A DNA stretch of 34,604 bases from Limnohabitans sp. Rim8 (GTDB lineage: Bacteria > Pseudomonadota > Gammaproteobacteria > Burkholderiales > Burkholderiaceae_C), in the NCBI GenBank assembly GCA_945875955.1, contig CAMCNQ010000002.1:1-34604 (forward strand), given 5' to 3'. The notes under the pieces were generated by a model. The model worked only from the letters and a program-made list of their open reading frames with translations, ran no database searches and was not told the DNA's origin. This document shows, in pieces, positions 1-8,585 of the stretch (position 1 is its first letter; each line of letters starts with the position of its first letter). A program made the position numbers and the translations under genes.

Positions 1-219
1 ATGTGCAATGCTGTACGTAGCCCTTCCAAGCATCCCATCGCGGCCGCGACGGCGGTTCAGGCTGGGAGTGTCATCTCATGAGTACCCATGGCGCTTCTCG
101 TTTGTCGAGCATTGCCTGCGGCGTCGGCATGCAAAAGGGCTTGGGGGCGCTGTCCGTGGCTGTTCTCACTTGGTGTCTGCCATGAGCCGCAGAGGTCCCG
201 GGAATCGAGGGGTCATGTG

Positions 220-1650
220 ATGAGCGAGCGCCCCAAGCTGGAGACTTCGCCGACCCACTCTGAGGCCATCGGGGCTTGGGCCTCAGCGCTCGAGTGGGAG
301 GCGATTCCCGAGTACAGCAGAGCCGATGCCAAACTGCGTCTGCTCGACAGCCTGGGTCTGATCCGGGTGGGGCTCACCACAGAAGCGGGTGCGGCCGCTC
401 GCCGCATGACGCAAAAGCTGGCTTTGCTTGCCAATGGCCGGTCGGAGTCAAGCGCACACGCATGGGATCCATCTGCACAAGCTTTGCTCACCGGAACCTT
501 GGCGCATTGTCGCGATTACGACGACACCTTTGCCGATTCGGTGGTCCATCCTGGCAGCGTCATTGTGCCGACAGCGCTGGCTCTTGCCCGATCTTGCGAT
601 GCAAGTGCCGAGGATTTCGGCGCTGCGGTGGTTGCCGGCTACGAAGTGGCCGCCCGAGTGGGCTCCGTATTTGGAAGACGACTGGGCGCCCAAGGCTTTC
701 ATGCGACGGGTGTGGTCGGCCCTGTGGCCGCGGCGGTCACCGCAGGGCGGGTCATGAGGCTCAATGGCGATCAAATTGCCAGCGCTATCGGATTGGCTTG
801 CAGCATGTCGGGTGGCCTGAACGCTTTCATCACCGACGGCACTTGGTCGAAATGGCTGCATGCGGGCTGGTCGGCGCATGGTGCAATTGTGGCAGCCAGT
901 CTGGCCGCCGAGGGCTTTCGCGGGCCCAAGCATGTTCTTGATGGCCCCGGCAATCTGTTCAATTCATTCGTTGGTCAAGTCGACTTGGACAGAGATGGGT
1001 TGAACTCAGATTTGGGGCATCAGTGGCTGGGGACCAGTGCCGACTTCAAGTACTACCCGTGCGCGCACGTGATCCAGCCTTACATCGATGCGGCGCTGGC
1101 CATCTTGCGTGAGCATCAGCTGAGCGCATCGGATGTCTCCTCGGTTGTCTGCGTGATCGCACCCTGGGCTGCCGCCGTCGTGGCCGAGCCCCGGCCTGCC
1201 AAGCTGACATTCGGTACCGAGATGGAGGCGATTGCAAGCCTGCCCTATCAGGTGGCGATTGCTCTGCTGGACCAGCGGGTGGACCTGGCAAGTCTGGATC
1301 GGGTCAACCGTGACAGAGCCGACGTTCTTGAGATGGCCCACCGGGTGTTCCACCGCAACGACCTCGGATTGGGGAAAAGCTTTGATGGCCGGATCGAGCT
1401 CACCACCAAAGCTGGACAGGTCATCGTCAAGGAGACACGGGCGGCTGGACCCGATGCGCATCGGGTCATCGGCAAGTTCCTGTCGAACTGCCGGATCTGC
1501 GCAGCGGCCCAGCACACGTCAGCCGATTCAACCGTGGGAAAGCTTGGCACAGCACCTGGGTATGACCCCAGGGAATTGGCCGACGCCCTTGTTTCTTCTC
1601 CTGTCATGGACTGGCGTCAAGCGGATGCCTTTCTTCGTCAGGATCTGTGA
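220..1650 (+). CDS. MmgE/PrpD family protein (2-methylcitrate dehydratase-like fold)
   Basis: ORF 88..1650; likely start is the in-frame ATG at 220 (MSERPKLETSP...). Contains MmgE/PrpD-like segments such as HCRDYDDTFADSVVHPGSVIVPTALALA, GYEVAARVG, GFHATGVVGPVAAAVTAGR and SKWLHAGWSAHGAIVAASLAAEGF. Confidence 0.88.
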   Translation: MSERPKLETSPTHSEAIGAWASALEWEAIPEYSRADAKLRLLDSLGLIRVGLTTEAGAAARRMTQKLALLANGRSESSAHAWDPSAQALLTGTLAHCRDYDDTFADSVVHPGSVIVPTALALARSCDASAEDFGAAVVAGYEVAARVGSVFGRRLGAQGFHATGVVGPVAAAVTAGRVMRLNGDQIASAIGLACSMSGGLNAFITDGTWSKWLHAGWSAHGAIVAASLAAEGFRGPKHVLDGPGNLFNSFVGQVDLDRDGLNSDLGHQWLGTSADFKYYPCAHVIQPYIDAALAILREHQLSASDVSSVVCVIAPWAAAVVAEPRPAKLTFGTEMEAIASLPYQVAIALLDQRVDLASLDRVNRDRADVLEMAHRVFHRNDLGLGKSFDGRIELTTKAGQVIVKETRAAGPDAHRVIGKFLSNCRICAAAQHTSADSTVGKLGTAPGYDPRELADALVSSPVMDWRQADAFLRQDL

Positions 1651-1727
1651 GTGTGTGGGTTGGAAGGGACCTCTTTGCCATGCATGAGGTCAATTTATTC
1701 TTGAAAAACCAGTAAGAGGAGCATTTC

Positions 1728-2741
1728 ATGGCGCATTCAGACAAGTCAAGCAAGGCGAAATTGAGCTTGGATTCTTTCAAACGGCGGGCTTTGCTTTTGG
1801 CCTTGATGTCAACCGGCTTGGCCCAGCGAGCCTATGCCCAGGCCAAGAGCGGGGAGCAAACGCTGCGCATCATTGTTGCAACGGCAGCCGGTGGGATTCC
1901 AGATCTGATGGCCCGCATCATCGGGCAGCAGATCACCACGACCACGGGCAGGCCCGTCATTGTGGAGAACCGCATTGGGGCTGGCGGTATCGTCGCCCTC
2001 AATGCATTGACCAGTGGGCCTGCGGATGGCTCGTCCGTTGTCTTGATCGAGAGCGGCAGTTATGCGATTGCGCCGCACCTGACCAATTCGAACCCCTTTG
2101 CCGAGAACGTCACCCCAGTCGCGCCGGTTGCTATTGGACTCTTGTATCTTTGCGTCAATGCCAGTTTGGGTGTGAACACACTCAGGGAGCTGATTGCCTA
2201 TGTCAAAGCAAAGCCTGGACTGCCGTACGGATCGTCGGGCAACGGATCCTCGCATCAATTGTTGATGGAGCAGCTCAAGTTGGAGGCGGGGCTGGACATG
2301 ACCCACATCCCGTACAGAGGTGCCGGACAAACCATCCAGGCGCTGGTGGCCGGTGATGTGAGCGTGGCCTTCCTGGGCTACAACAGTGCGGCCCCGCAGG
2401 CGGAGGCGGGCAAGTTGAAGGTGCTTGCCGTTGCATCGGGCAAGCGCATCATTGCCACACCGAATATCCCCACCATGGAGGAGGCGGGTGGGGTGGCGTT
2501 AGACCTTCCCATCACCATCGGGACCTTCGCAAACTCCAAGACACCGCCGCAGATCATCGATGCGCTCAATCGTGAACTTGGCAAAGCCGCTGCAAGTCCG
2601 GAGGTGCGTGCCAAGTTCGCCCAGTCTGGGCTTTTGTCGGCAGATGGGTCAGTGACTCCGCGCCAGTACGCGGCCATGGTGAAGGCCGACTTCGAGGCGT
2701 ACGGAAAAATTGTCCGTGCCACCAAGCTGAAAATCGACTGA
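1728..2741 (+). CDS. Bug/TctC family tripartite tricarboxylate transporter substrate-binding protein
   Basis: Signal peptide (KRRALLLALMSTGLAQRAYAQA), then LRIIVATAAGGIPDLMARIIGQQ, GRPVIVENRIGAGG, GLPYGSSGNGSSHQLLMEQLKLEAGLDMTHIPYRGAGQTIQALVAGDVSVAF, typical of Bug proteins. Confidence 0.92.
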   Translation: MAHSDKSSKAKLSLDSFKRRALLLALMSTGLAQRAYAQAKSGEQTLRIIVATAAGGIPDLMARIIGQQITTTTGRPVIVENRIGAGGIVALNALTSGPADGSSVVLIESGSYAIAPHLTNSNPFAENVTPVAPVAIGLLYLCVNASLGVNTLRELIAYVKAKPGLPYGSSGNGSSHQLLMEQLKLEAGLDMTHIPYRGAGQTIQALVAGDVSVAFLGYNSAAPQAEAGKLKVLAVASGKRIIATPNIPTMEEAGGVALDLPITIGTFANSKTPPQIIDALNRELGKAAASPEVRAKFAQSGLLSADGSVTPRQYAAMVKADFEAYGKIVRATKLKID

Positions 2742-2872
2742 GCAGGTTGGATCCAGGACACGTTCAGGAGCCGGACCAAGCCTGCACTTTTGCGAGTTTG
2801 ATCGAGGCGGCCTGCGGTTCTGTTGGATTCCATTGAAATCCTAAAGTGCAATTAAACGAAGGAGAAGACATC

Positions 2873-3853
2873 ATGCTATCGACAAAACGTCGCACGCTTG
2901 TTCTTTTGGGCAGCGCAGCAATGACGGCTTGGCCACTTGGCCTGCGCGCGCAGCAGTATCCCAATCGTCCGGTCAACATCGTCGTCCCGTTTCCACCGGG
3001 TGGCCCGACCGATGTCATTGCGCGGGCTGCGGCTACGCAGTTGCAGGAAGCGCTGGGCCAACCGGTGGTTTTGGTGCACAAGCCTGGCGCCACCGGCAAT
3101 ATCGCCGGGGAATACGTCGCCCGAGCGCCTGCCGACGGTTACACGGTCATGATGGGCAATATTTCGACCAATGCCATCAATGCCCATGTCTTGAAGAATT
3201 CGAATTTCCAGTCAAAAAGAGACCTCGCGCCCATTTGCGCCTTGGTCCAGCCTTTGATGTGCCTGGCCGCTCATCCCTCTGTGCCTGCCAAAAACTTGGC
3301 CGAGTTGATCGCCTACGCCAAGCAAAACTCGGGCAAGCTGCGTTACGCGTCGTCGGGAATTGCGAGCCCGCACCACCTGGCGGGTGTCTTGATGTCACAA
3401 CTCACCGGGATTCAGTGGATACACGTTCCCTACCAGGGGGGAGCCCCTGCGGCAAATGACTTGGTGGGCGGGCAGGTGGATTTGGCTTTCCTCACGCTGT
3501 CAGCCGCACTCACGTTTCAAACGGCGGGGCGACTGAAAATTTTGGGGGTAACCGAGTCCAAGCGCACATCGTTGTTGCCCGATGTGCCTTCCATCTCGGA
3601 ATCGGTTCCCAACTTCGAGATGATGAATTGGCAGGGTTTGTTTGGTCCGATGGGCATGCCTGCGGCGGTGGTGGAGCGCCTTCAAAAGGAATTTTATAAG
3701 GCCTACACCACACCGGCTGTCCGTGCGTCTCTGGAGGCCAGGGGCATGGAGGTGATCGTTGGATCAACGGCCTCATTTGCCGCATTCGTCAATCGTGAAT
3801 ACGATCGATGGGGCCAAGTGATCAGGGCAACGAACATCACGCTGGAATCATGA
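2873..3853 (+). CDS. Bug/TctC family tripartite tricarboxylate transporter substrate-binding protein (second copy)
   Basis: ATG at 2873 preceded by a GAAGGAG-type RBS. Signal peptide MLSTKRRTLVLLGSAAMTAWPLGLRAQ; YPNRPVNIVVPFPPGGPTDVIARA; IHVPYQGGAPAANDLVGGQVDLAF. Confidence 0.93.
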   Translation: MLSTKRRTLVLLGSAAMTAWPLGLRAQQYPNRPVNIVVPFPPGGPTDVIARAAATQLQEALGQPVVLVHKPGATGNIAGEYVARAPADGYTVMMGNISTNAINAHVLKNSNFQSKRDLAPICALVQPLMCLAAHPSVPAKNLAELIAYAKQNSGKLRYASSGIASPHHLAGVLMSQLTGIQWIHVPYQGGAPAANDLVGGQVDLAFLTLSAALTFQTAGRLKILGVTESKRTSLLPDVPSISESVPNFEMMNWQGLFGPMGMPAAVVERLQKEFYKAYTTPAVRASLEARGMEVIVGSTASFAAFVNREYDRWGQVIRATNITLES

Positions 3854-3917
3854 TCAATCGGCGCGAAGCGGCAGGTGGGCGCCCGCCTGTTGTGCACCAC
3901 ACGATGAGGGCGACAAC

Positions 3918-4895
3918 ATGAACATCCGGTCTTTGGGTTACGCTGGGTTCACCGCGAAGGATCTGGAGTCCTGGAGGACGTTTGCCAACGGTCTTCTAGG
4001 GGCTCAGGTTTGCGACGCCGAGGCTCCTGGTGTTGGCAAGGCCTTGCGTTTGCGTTTGGACGCCAAATGCCAACGCATGCTGATCACGCAATCTTCTGAG
4101 GAGCTTGGCACCTATCTTGGTTTCGAGGTCGAGGGCCGCGATGCCCTCGCCGATGCACAGCGCCGCCTTGCAGCGGCCGGCATCACGGTGCAGCACGGCA
4201 GCCCGGAGGAAGCGGTGTTTCGTGGCGTCGATGCTTTTTTTCGACTGACCGATCCCATGGGGCAGGCCATTGAGCTGTTTTGCGGCCTTGCCGATGACGA
4301 GCAAGCTTTCGTGCCTTCGCGCGCGATGGGGGGGTTTTGCGCGGGTGATCTGGGGTTTGGTCATGCGGTACTGATGACGACCGACTTTGACAAGAGCAAG
4401 AATTTTTATTGCGATATTCTTCTATTTCGCGTGAGTGACTTCATCACACGCCCCAACCGGCGATTGTTCATGCACATCAACCCCCGGCACCATTCGATTG
4501 CACTGTCTGAAAGTCCTGTGCGCGGCATCGCGCATTTGCTGGTCGAGGTGAACGAATTTGATGATCTGGGCCGCGCCTACGACGTTGCTTTGCGTGACTA
4601 CCCGGACGCCATCACCTCGTCGCTTGGGCGGCACTCCAACGACTTTATGACATCGTTTTATGTGCGAACCCCCAGCGGCTTTGCCCTTGAGTACGGTTGG
4701 GGGGGCCGGCTGGTGGGGCCGCACTGGCAGCCTCATGAACTCTTCGGGCCCAGTCTGTGGGGGCATGACCGTCGGGCGGGTAATCCTGAATCACGTTTGG
4801 TCGCAGGACAGCAGCGTCAGTTTGCCTTTGACCAAGGCATACGCGCACCGTCGCCGGGCGGGCCCATGCGCCCCGACGTCCCTGATGCGCACTGA
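3918..4895 (+). CDS. VOC superfamily protein, type I extradiol ring-cleavage dioxygenase-like (BphC/HsaC/NahC type)
   Basis: Two-domain VOC layout. MNIRSLGYAGFTAKDLESWRTFANGLLGAQV; metal-ligand-like positions in LGFGHAVLMTTD (H), RHHSIALSESPVRGIAHLLVEV (H) and FYVRTPSGFALEYGWGGRLV (E). Confidence 0.85.
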   Translation: MNIRSLGYAGFTAKDLESWRTFANGLLGAQVCDAEAPGVGKALRLRLDAKCQRMLITQSSEELGTYLGFEVEGRDALADAQRRLAAAGITVQHGSPEEAVFRGVDAFFRLTDPMGQAIELFCGLADDEQAFVPSRAMGGFCAGDLGFGHAVLMTTDFDKSKNFYCDILLFRVSDFITRPNRRLFMHINPRHHSIALSESPVRGIAHLLVEVNEFDDLGRAYDVALRDYPDAITSSLGRHSNDFMTSFYVRTPSGFALEYGWGGRLVGPHWQPHELFGPSLWGHDRRAGNPESRLVAGQQRQFAFDQGIRAPSPGGPMRPDVPDAH

Positions 4896-4935
4896 CGCAT
4901 CGCTCCCATCGTCTTCAACCACCAAAGTCATCGCC

Positions 4936-5529
4936 ATGTCAAATGAGAAAGTTCTTCGACGCGACTTCGAAATCCCCCCGGAGCTGCGCACCGATCGACA
5001 GCAGCAAATGGTTGGCCACATCGAGCAGGGTCCGAGAGGGCGCGTGATGGTCAATCTGCGCGCTTGGCTGCATAACATGGATTTTCTTGATGTTGCAGAG
5101 CCTTTCGGTTTGTACCTGTCTCAGTTCGCCCCGTTGAGCAAGCGACAAAAAGAGATTTTGGTTCTGGTGCACGCGCATTTTTGGGACGCCAAATACGAAT
5201 GGGACGCCCACACACGTCATGCCTTGAAGGCTGGAATCAGTCAGGAGCAGATCGATGCGATCTCCAAGGGCTTGCGTCCTGTTTTCGAGGATGCGGTGGA
5301 GAACCTGACATGGGAGTTGGTCGCGGCCTTGCACACGGTCCGTCATATCGACGACGATCTTTACGATCGCTCCATGAAGGTATTCGGGCACAAGGGGGTG
5401 AGCGACCTGATCGGCTTGATTGGGCTCTACACCATGGTCGCGATGACACTGAATTTTTATGACGTCCCCCCCGGCCACGTACCCGCTTGGCAAAAGCCTG
5501 CAGCAGGACAGAGCCAGCCTGCCTCTTGA
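4936..5529 (+). CDS. Carboxymuconolactone decarboxylase (CMD)-like family protein
   Basis: In-frame ATG at 4936 of ORF 4660..5529. APLSKRQKEILVLVHAHFWDAKYEWDAHTRHALKAGISQEQIDAI matches CMD-like 'H..A.YEW..H...A..AG' organisation. No CxxC, so it is not an AhpD-type peroxidase. Confidence 0.8.
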   Translation: MSNEKVLRRDFEIPPELRTDRQQQMVGHIEQGPRGRVMVNLRAWLHNMDFLDVAEPFGLYLSQFAPLSKRQKEILVLVHAHFWDAKYEWDAHTRHALKAGISQEQIDAISKGLRPVFEDAVENLTWELVAALHTVRHIDDDLYDRSMKVFGHKGVSDLIGLIGLYTMVAMTLNFYDVPPGHVPAWQKPAAGQSQPAS

Positions 5530-5624
5530 GGCTGGCTGGCGATTGCTCAAGGGGTGGCCGTGGTGTGCGGCCGTGATGTGCAGCCGAGAGAGTGGATTGA
5601 AACCGTTGAATGAAAGCAGTTGAT

Positions 5625-5975
5625 ATGACAAAACACATGTTGCTCGCGTTTAGCAACGCGCTTCCTGGGCGCGATCAGGATTTGGCCCAATGGCTCGACG
5701 AGCACCATATTCCCGAGGTGCTGCAGGCCCCGGGTTTTGTCAGTGCTTGCCGTTATGAACTCAGTGCCGATCAGTACAAGCCTGGGCCTCATCCTTATCG
5801 CTATGCCACGGCCTATGAGGTGGAAGCCGAAGATTTGAAGTCCGCATTCAGCGCGCTCACTGAGGCCGTGCAGGCGGGTACGAAAACAGACAGCCGGGAC
5901 CGCACGCAGATGGCCCTTTGGGTTTTTACGCCTGCAGGTCCTAAGCGCTATGCCGATCCGACACAACGTGGATGA
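5625..5975 (+). CDS. Small EthD/dabb-like (ferredoxin-like fold) protein, function unknown
   Basis: MTKHMLLAFSNALPGRDQDLAQWLDEHHIPEVLQAPGFVSACRYELSADQ: 'W.DEHH.PEVL..PGF.SA.RY' pattern of dimeric alpha-beta-barrel proteins. Start could be 5610. Confidence 0.65.
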   Translation: MTKHMLLAFSNALPGRDQDLAQWLDEHHIPEVLQAPGFVSACRYELSADQYKPGPHPYRYATAYEVEAEDLKSAFSALTEAVQAGTKTDSRDRTQMALWVFTPAGPKRYADPTQRG

Positions 5976-6137
5976 CACCCAATCGCCGCCGAAGGCCCTG
6001 TCCGATGGAGCGGTTTATGGGGTTAGACAAAGTCAGCATTTTTCGGTCGGAGCGCTCAGACGGCAAGGCCTGGCCTGTCGCGCGCCAAGTGGCCGTATCC
6101 GATACAGATCAATGGTCTCAAACTAAATGGAGCAAGC

Positions 6138-7019
6138 GTGACAAACCCCAACATTCCTCAACTCGGTCAGGAAAGCATGTGGGTGCACCTCATGGGTGTC
6201 CCTTTTACACAGGGCTATATCGATGCACGTGGCGTGCGAACCCGCTACCTTCGGGCGGGAAAACCCGACGCGCCGCCTTTGGTTCTGCTGCACGGAACCA
6301 CCGGTCACATCGAGACCTACATGCGCAATATTGCGCAGCACGCCCAACACTTCGACGTCATTGCGATCGACATGCTCGGGCACGGCTATACCGACAAACC
6401 GGACGTCGATTATGAAATTCCGCAGTACGCCGCGCATCTGCGCGATGTGCTGGATGCCTTGAAGTTGGACAGCGTTCTTCTTTCGGGTCAGTCACTTGGG
6501 GGTTGGGTTGCGGGCAGGTTTTGCCTGGATCACCCTGAGCGCGTAAGGCGCTTGTGCCTCAACACCACTGGCGGCGCCCATTCCAATGCGGCGGGCATGA
6601 AGGCGGTCTACGAAAAAACACTGGCAGCGGCTCAGAACCCGACGACCGAAGTCGTTCGACAGCGGCTCGAAATCCTGATGTCCAACCCGGCTGCCGTCAC
6701 CGATGAATTGGTGGCCACGCGAAGGCGCGCCTATTTGGTTCCGGGCATGGTGGAAGCGACTCGCCGTATTTTGTGTCTGCAGATCCCGGAAATTCGCCAA
6801 CGCAACATCATTCCCGACGAAGATTGGAGCCGCATCACGGTTCCGACTTTGGTGGTTTGGACCACAGACGATCCCACCTTTCCTGTATCAGTGGGCGAGA
6901 AGCTGGCGCGGCTTATCCGCGGAAGTCAGTTGGAGATCCTCACTGGTTGCGGACATTGGCCGCAGTGGGAGAGGGCCGAACAGTTCAACGACATCCACCT
7001 GAAATTCATGCTGCAGTAG
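6138..7019 (+). CDS. Alpha/beta hydrolase, MhpC/meta-cleavage-product-hydrolase-like
   Basis: GTG start at 6138. Nucleophile elbow SGQSLGGW, VLLHGTTGH oxyanion region, acid TTDDPTF, catalytic His in TGCGHWPQWE. Confidence 0.85.
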   Translation: MTNPNIPQLGQESMWVHLMGVPFTQGYIDARGVRTRYLRAGKPDAPPLVLLHGTTGHIETYMRNIAQHAQHFDVIAIDMLGHGYTDKPDVDYEIPQYAAHLRDVLDALKLDSVLLSGQSLGGWVAGRFCLDHPERVRRLCLNTTGGAHSNAAGMKAVYEKTLAAAQNPTTEVVRQRLEILMSNPAAVTDELVATRRRAYLVPGMVEATRRILCLQIPEIRQRNIIPDEDWSRITVPTLVVWTTDDPTFPVSVGEKLARLIRGSQLEILTGCGHWPQWERAEQFNDIHLKFMLQ

Positions 7020-7030
7020 GCCTTGAGCCT

Positions 7031-7060
7031 GAAGACCCGCCGCAAGGCAGTGGGTTTTTG
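7031..7060 (+). terminator. Possible rho-independent terminator after the alpha/beta hydrolase
   Basis: gacccgccgcaaggcagtgggtttttg: imperfect GC hairpin followed by a T-run, 12 nt after the stop codon. Confidence 0.4.
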
Positions 7061-7121
7061 TCGTCCTCTTAAGCGGGCAAGGCCCGCTGAGAGACGGGCA
7101 CGCCGCTTTGTATCGGCTTGC

Positions 7122-8342
7122 TCACCAGGCCTCTTGCAGAACCTGCTCGATATCGCTGCTGCTCAGTGGCGTGGGCAGGCTTGACAGCATGTACTCCTTG
7201 CTGGCGGCTGAAGCAATCAAGGCCAAATCTTCGTGCTTGACGCCCACCTCCTTCAAGGATTGCGGCAGTGGCAAACTTTGCAGCAGGGCGGTCAATGCCC
7301 CGCTGGCAAGCGCTGCGGCCTCTTGGGCCGACGATGCCCTCGGACAACCCAGTGCATCCATAACGTCGTTGTAATCGGCACCAATGCAAGGCAGCAGGCG
7401 GCCCATGCTCGGTGGCAGCAAGATGGCATGTGCGATGCCATGCTGCAGCCCATACCGACCCCCAAAAATATGACCCAGGGGGTGAACCAAAGAGGCCATG
7501 GCGTTGATCGATGCGGTGCTGGCCATGGCGCAAGCCATCTGGCAGTTCTGCCTCGCCTCCAGGTGCTCAGGATGTTTGACGGCTACCGGCAGCCATTTGA
7601 GCAGGAGCTTGGCCGAGTGCAGTGCCAGGCCGGTTGACATGGGGTTGCGGTGTTTGGAGTAAAGCGCCTCAATGGAGCGGGCGACGGCCGTCATCCCGCT
7701 CGCAGCGGTCAACCTTGCGCCGGCATGTACCGCCATCATCGGATCGAGAATCGTTGCATCAGGCACCAATCGGTCATCCCAGAACAGGATCTTTTTGCTC
7801 TGTTGGGGGTCTCTGATGCCGGCTGTTGGCATGACATCGCTGCCCGAGCCCGCCGTTGTGGGAACGGCAATGTGCAGCAGGGGTGAACTGTCGAGTCTGC
7901 GTCGCTCCATTCCCTGGTCTGCGAAACGTATGGAATAAGGCAGGAGGTCGCCGTTGGTCGCCAGGTAAAGCACGACCCCTTTGGCGGCATCAATGGCGCT
8001 ACCGCCTCCAACGGACACCACGGTGTCTGCCCCAAGGTTTTTTACTTGCGCAGCAGCACGACTGAGCTCGGGCAAGGGCGTTTGAGCGCGTACATCGGTG
8101 AATGCGCCGGCGTAATGAACGCCGAGTGCAGATTTCACCTGTTCCAGCATCACGCCGCCTGCGACAGTTTGCCCGCAGATCACCATGACGCGCTTGCCGC
8201 CCAGGTATTGGACGATGGAGGCCAATCGGCCCAAACTGCCTGCGCCGTAGTGAACTTGTCGCGGCCAATAGGAGACTTCAGCTTCTTTCATGCCGCTTGT
8301 TCTTTCATAGGATGCAAGGTAATTGTGAAGTTCACTCTTCAA
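7122..8342 (-). CDS. Iron-containing alcohol dehydrogenase / maleylacetate reductase-like protein
   Basis: VSYWPRQVHYGAGSLGRLASIVQYLGGKRVMVICG, VVSVGGGSAIDAAKGVV, IAVPTTAGSGSDV, VHPLGHIFGGRYGLQHGIAHAILLP. Start may be at 8291 (MKEAEV). Confidence 0.88.
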   Translation of the reverse strand: MKSELHNYLASYERTSGMKEAEVSYWPRQVHYGAGSLGRLASIVQYLGGKRVMVICGQTVAGGVMLEQVKSALGVHYAGAFTDVRAQTPLPELSRAAAQVKNLGADTVVSVGGGSAIDAAKGVVLYLATNGDLLPYSIRFADQGMERRRLDSSPLLHIAVPTTAGSGSDVMPTAGIRDPQQSKKILFWDDRLVPDATILDPMMAVHAGARLTAASGMTAVARSIEALYSKHRNPMSTGLALHSAKLLLKWLPVAVKHPEHLEARQNCQMACAMASTASINAMASLVHPLGHIFGGRYGLQHGIAHAILLPPSMGRLLPCIGADYNDVMDALGCPRASSAQEAAALASGALTALLQSLPLPQSLKEVGVKHEDLALIASAASKEYMLSSLPTPLSSSDIEQVLQEAW

Positions 8343-8394
8343 TGGAGGTGCGGCAAAGGCTTGGCGATGTCGGCCACTTAAATTGATCGAGTTA

Positions 8395-8428
8395 TTGCAT
8401 TGACTGCATTGTATGCCGTAAGATGCAA
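8395..8428. promoter_or_regulatory. Candidate operator: nested inverted repeats in the ADH/flavin-reductase intergenic region
   Basis: TTGCAT (8395-8400) / ATGCAA (8423-8428) flank the inner inverted repeat GCAT-TGT-ATGC (8406-8416). A perfect TTGATCAA palindrome lies at about 8436-8443. Confidence 0.4.
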
Positions 8429-8585
8429 AAAACAGTTGATCAAGAATCGGCTCAATTCAGGTCAAAACGGACCACCCGAGGCGCCACTCCACAGCGCCGA
8501 GAGTTGGTCGTTGTGACTTTTGTTTGTGTGCAAGTGCGGTGCTTTGATGGCAGCATCCGCAAATGTGTCGGAAAGAGGTTACCCC

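Noticed and set aside
8-220. 70-aa ORF upstream of the MmgE/PrpD gene
   Set aside because: Arg/Ser-rich translation with no recognisable features; more likely leader or intergenic DNA. An upstream gene outside the window cannot be excluded.
5972-6415. 147-aa plus-strand ORF overlapping the alpha/beta hydrolase start
   Set aside because: Out-of-frame with the clear hydrolase, Arg-rich shadow-like translation, no recognisable domain.
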